A program made the translations under genes and the position numbers. A stretch of 64,000 nt of DNA from Dyadobacter luticola (lineage in GTDB: Bacteria > Bacteroidota > Bacteroidia > Cytophagales > Spirosomataceae), in contig NZ_VCEJ01000008.1 of NCBI RefSeq assembly GCF_005860805.1, positions 516,008 through 580,007 on the forward strand. The letters run 5' to 3'. How positions within the stretch are numbered: position 1 is the stretch's first letter; every line of letters begins with the position of its first letter. The notes beneath the pieces were generated by a model. That model was not told where the DNA came from and made no database searches. It saw nothing but the letters and a program-made list of their open reading frames with translations. This document shows positions 61,360 to 64,000 of the stretch, in pieces.

Positions 61360-63810
61360 ATGTCAATGTACGTAATAAAGCGTGACGGCCGCCGCGAGTC
61401 TGTAAAGTTCGACAAAGTGACAGCCCGCATCGAAAAACTCAGCTATGGCCTGGACACCAACTACATCCAGCCGATAGAAGTGGCCAAAAAAGTAGTATCC
61501 GGTATTTACGACGGTGTTACCACTGCTGAGCTGGACAACCTCGCTGCCGAAACCGCGGCGTCCATGACAACCAAACACCCCGATTATGCGATTCTTGCTG
61601 CTCGGGTAGCTATTTCAAACCTTCATAAAAACACATTGAAGTCGTTTTCGGCGACAATGAAGCGTCTTTATACTTATATAGATTCCAAAACCGGTGAAAA
61701 TGCATCGCTGATTTCAAAGGAAGTTTATGAGGTAATCCGTCAAAACGCTTCTCTTTTTGACTCGACGATCATTTATGACCGGGACTATGCTTATGACTAT
61801 TTCGGCTATAAAACACTCGAAAAATCATATTTACTGAAAGTTGACGGTAAAATTGTAGAGCGCCCGCAGCATATGTTGATGCGCGTTGCGGTGGGAATTC
61901 ACCAGGAGGATATTCAGTCGGCGATTGAAACATATCATTTGCTTTCGGAAAAGTGGTTTACGCACGCCACACCAACATTATTCAATGCTGGAACACCAAA
62001 ACCACAAATGTCTTCCTGCTTTCTTTTGACAATGAAAGAGGATAGCATTAATGGTATTTACGACACACTCAAAAATTGCGCATTGATTTCTCAGTCTGCC
62101 GGCGGGATTGGTCTGAGCATTCACGACGTCCGCGCGACGGGTTCTTATATTAAAGGTACCAATGGTCAGTCCAATGGTATCGTACCGATGCTCCGCGTGT
62201 TCAATGATACGGCAAGATATGTGGATCAGGGAGGTGGAAAGCGCAAAGGTTCTTTTGCTATATATATGGAACCTTGGCACGCCGATATTTTTGACTTTCT
62301 GGATTTGAAGAAAAACCACGGAAAAGAGGAGCAGCGTGCACGTGACCTTTTCTATGCCTTGTGGATCCCGGATTTGTTCATGAAGCGCGTGGAGGCGAAT
62401 GATACCTGGTCCTTATTCTGTCCGCACGAATGTCCGGGCTTGTCTGATACGCACAGCGCGGATTTCGAAAAACTGTACGAACAATATGAGCTGGAAGGCC
62501 GGGCGCGTAAAACGATTAAGGCGCAGGATCTTTGGTTTGCAATTATGGAATCGCAGATTGAGACTGGTACACCTTATATGTTGTATAAAGATCACGCGAA
62601 CAGTAAATCCAACCAGCAAAATCTGGGTACGATCAAGTCGTCGAACCTTTGTACAGAAATTATCGAGTATACCGCGCCTGATGAAGTAGCGGTTTGTAAC
62701 CTGGCATCTATCGCTTTGCCAAAGTTCGTGGAGCAAATGCCTAATGGTTTGATGCGCTTCGACCATCAGAAATTGTATGAGATCACGAAAGTGATTACCC
62801 GCAACCTGAACAAGATCATTGACCTGAATTACTATCCTGTTCCCGAAGCTGAAAAAAGTAATAAGAGACACCGTCCGATCGGGATTGGAGTACAAGGATT
62901 GGCAGATGCTTTCTGCATGATGCGCATGCCTTTCGACTCGGACGAAGCGCGTCAGCTGAATAAAGATATTTTCGAGACGATTTATTTCGGCTCAATGGAA
63001 GCGTCCATGGAATTGGCAACGCAACTTGGTCCTTATGAGAGCTGGGCAGGCAGTCCGATTTCAAAAGGAGTGTTCCAATTCGATATGTGGGGCGTGACGC
63101 CAAGCAGCAGGCGCTGGGATTGGGATAAGTTGAGAAAGGATGTGGTGAAGTTTGGCGTGCGTAATTCTCTTTTACTTGCTCCAATGCCGACGGCATCTAC
63201 CAGCCAGATTCTGGGTAATAATGAATGCTTTGAACCATTTACCTCTAATATCTATGTAAGACGGGTTCTTTCGGGTGAATTTGTGGTAGTTAATAAGTAT
63301 TTGTTAAAAGACTTGGTACGCCTCGGACTTTGGAATGAAGAGATGAAAAATAACCTGGTTCGGGCAAGCGGCTCGGTTCAGCCAATTCCAAACATTCCTC
63401 AGAATATTAAGGATTTGTATAAAACAGCTTGGGAGATCAAGCAGCGCAGCTTGCTGGATATGTCGGCGGATCGCGGTGCATACATTTGCCAGTCACAGTC
63501 ACTGAATATATTCATGGAAGAGGCAAACTTCGGTAAGTTGACGTCCATGCACTTCTACGCCTGGAAAAAGGGCTTGAAAACGGGCATGTACTACCTGCGT
63601 ACCCGCGCAGCCTCCGATCCGGTGCAATTTACTGTCAGCAAGCAGGCGGAAGTTCAATTGGAGCCGGCTACCATGGTCGTATCCGAAAAGGCGCTCGATT
63701 ACGTACAGTACGCGGAATCTCATGCAAAGCCGATGGTGAAAAAAGATAACCTGGCGGACATGCAGTGTTCGCTGGATAATCCCGAAGGTTGCGAGGCTTG
63801 CGGGAGTTAG
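61360..63810 (+). CDS. nrdA: Class Ia ribonucleotide reductase, alpha subunit
   Basis: Catalytic subunit that reduces ribonucleoside diphosphates, 816 aa. An ATP-cone allosteric domain covers about residues 1-92 (YVIKRDGRRESVKFDKV). Active-site blocks are MSSCFLLTM (redox Cys), SSNLCTEI (Asn, radical Cys and Glu) and the radical-transfer tyrosines near the end. The C-terminus is CSLDNPEGCEACGS, giving the mobile CxxC pair that re-reduces the active site. The sequence is close to eukaryotic R1, like its partner NrdB at 33-34 kb. A strong terminator follows. Confidence 0.97.
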   Translation: MSMYVIKRDGRRESVKFDKVTARIEKLSYGLDTNYIQPIEVAKKVVSGIYDGVTTAELDNLAAETAASMTTKHPDYAILAARVAISNLHKNTLKSFSATMKRLYTYIDSKTGENASLISKEVYEVIRQNASLFDSTIIYDRDYAYDYFGYKTLEKSYLLKVDGKIVERPQHMLMRVAVGIHQEDIQSAIETYHLLSEKWFTHATPTLFNAGTPKPQMSSCFLLTMKEDSINGIYDTLKNCALISQSAGGIGLSIHDVRATGSYIKGTNGQSNGIVPMLRVFNDTARYVDQGGGKRKGSFAIYMEPWHADIFDFLDLKKNHGKEEQRARDLFYALWIPDLFMKRVEANDTWSLFCPHECPGLSDTHSADFEKLYEQYELEGRARKTIKAQDLWFAIMESQIETGTPYMLYKDHANSKSNQQNLGTIKSSNLCTEIIEYTAPDEVAVCNLASIALPKFVEQMPNGLMRFDHQKLYEITKVITRNLNKIIDLNYYPVPEAEKSNKRHRPIGIGVQGLADAFCMMRMPFDSDEARQLNKDIFETIYFGSMEASMELATQLGPYESWAGSPISKGVFQFDMWGVTPSSRRWDWDKLRKDVVKFGVRNSLLLAPMPTASTSQILGNNECFEPFTSNIYVRRVLSGEFVVVNKYLLKDLVRLGLWNEEMKNNLVRASGSVQPIPNIPQNIKDLYKTAWEIKQRSLLDMSADRGAYICQSQSLNIFMEEANFGKLTSMHFYAWKKGLKTGMYYLRTRAASDPVQFTVSKQAEVQLEPATMVVSEKALDYVQYAESHAKPMVKKDNLADMQCSLDNPEGCEACGS

Positions 63811-63834
63811 TCTAAGTCAGTTTTAGAATTTTGG

Positions 63835-63868
63835 ATGGCGTGTACTTAGTACGCGCCATTTTTTTTTG
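63835..63868 (+). terminator. Intrinsic terminator of nrdA
   Basis: ATGGCGTGTA (63835-63844) pairs with TACGCGCCAT (63850-63859), one wobble, followed by nine T residues. Confidence 0.88.
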
Positions 63869-63954
63869 TAAAATTTTTTAAAATGTATTTTTTTGAAAAT
63901 CAGTAAGTTGAGCTGTACTCCGAAAAAATCTTTAAAAATATTTGCGGCTGGTGC

Positions 63955-63985
63955 TTGCTATTATAGAATTGATGGTGCACTTTTG
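63955..63985 (+). promoter_or_regulatory. Possible promoter for a gene beyond the right edge
   Basis: TTG (63955-63957), a 20-bp spacer, then CACTTTTG (63978-63985), one base off TAnnTTTG. It implies a plus-strand gene starting past the window end. Confidence 0.3.
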
Positions 63986-64000
63986 CACTCCCAATCGGGA

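Noticed and set aside
1..64000. tRNA, rRNA, CRISPR or insertion sequences
   Set aside because: Looked for in the gaps; no cloverleaf-like, spacer-repeat or transposase-like sequence was seen. A covariance-model search would be decisive.

Overview
The window looks like chromosome of a free-living Bacteroidota bacterium, most likely a Cytophagales/Spirosomaceae member such as a Dyadobacter relative. This is inferred, not searched. The evidence is two SusC/SusD outer-membrane pairs, SusD and other lipoboxes, start regions without Shine-Dalgarno sequences, repeated use of the Bacteroidota -7 promoter element TAnnTTTG, a eukaryote-like class Ia ribonucleotide reductase, a zinc-free L31 protein and the Bacteroidota-type GlmU-like enzyme. 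Almost all of the window is ordinary chromosomal coding sequence. I saw no rRNA, tRNA, CRISPR array, phage or insertion sequence.

Layout, left to right. 1-6.7 kb: a TonB receptor cut by the left edge, a divergent MocR regulator, an exported FAD sugar oxidase, and a TetR/ABC1-kinase pair. 6.7-13.5 kb: an AI-2E-type permease, a HigBA toxin-antitoxin module and small metabolic genes, including a photolyase-like protein that seems to lack its Fe-S cysteines. 13.5-21.6 kb: a SusCD pair, a sodium:solute symporter and a divergent AraC regulator. 21.6-28.2 kb: ilvE, cobalamin adenosyltransferase overlapped by a BrnT-type unit, a QueA-like enzyme, a Uma2 nuclease and a secreted GH43 enzyme. 28.3-32.4 kb: tyrS, a double-hairpin repeat-like unit, two small unrecognised genes each preceded by nearly the same 21-bp palindrome, a Fic protein whose promoter lies inside an inverted repeat, and a Tat-exported phosphoesterase. 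32.5-39 kb: recX, nrdB, surface glycosylation genes, corA, an MFS transporter and a YigZ protein.

39-44 kb holds a second SusCD pair without enzymes. 44.4-54 kb holds uvrA with a duplicated promoter block, a lipoprotein, a LytS/LytR-type two-component pair and a divergent outer-membrane barrel protein with Gly-rich and Asp-Ser-Thr-rich ends. 54-60 kb, mostly on the minus strand, holds hemC, a second HigBA module with a clear operator, and a tight cluster of GlmU-like, holB, rimB and rimK, then L31. 60-64 kb holds a Tat-exported sugar isomerase-like protein, an AT-rich spacer with a direct repeat, and nrdA.

The most unusual parts are the palindrome-linked small genes plus the Fic operator at 29.7-30.5 kb, the unlisted 55-residue gene wedged between brnT and the cobalamin adenosyltransferase, the Fe-S-less photolyase-like protein, and the pairing of ribosome modification (rimB-rimK) with holB. 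None of these is proven to be a new system from sequence alone.
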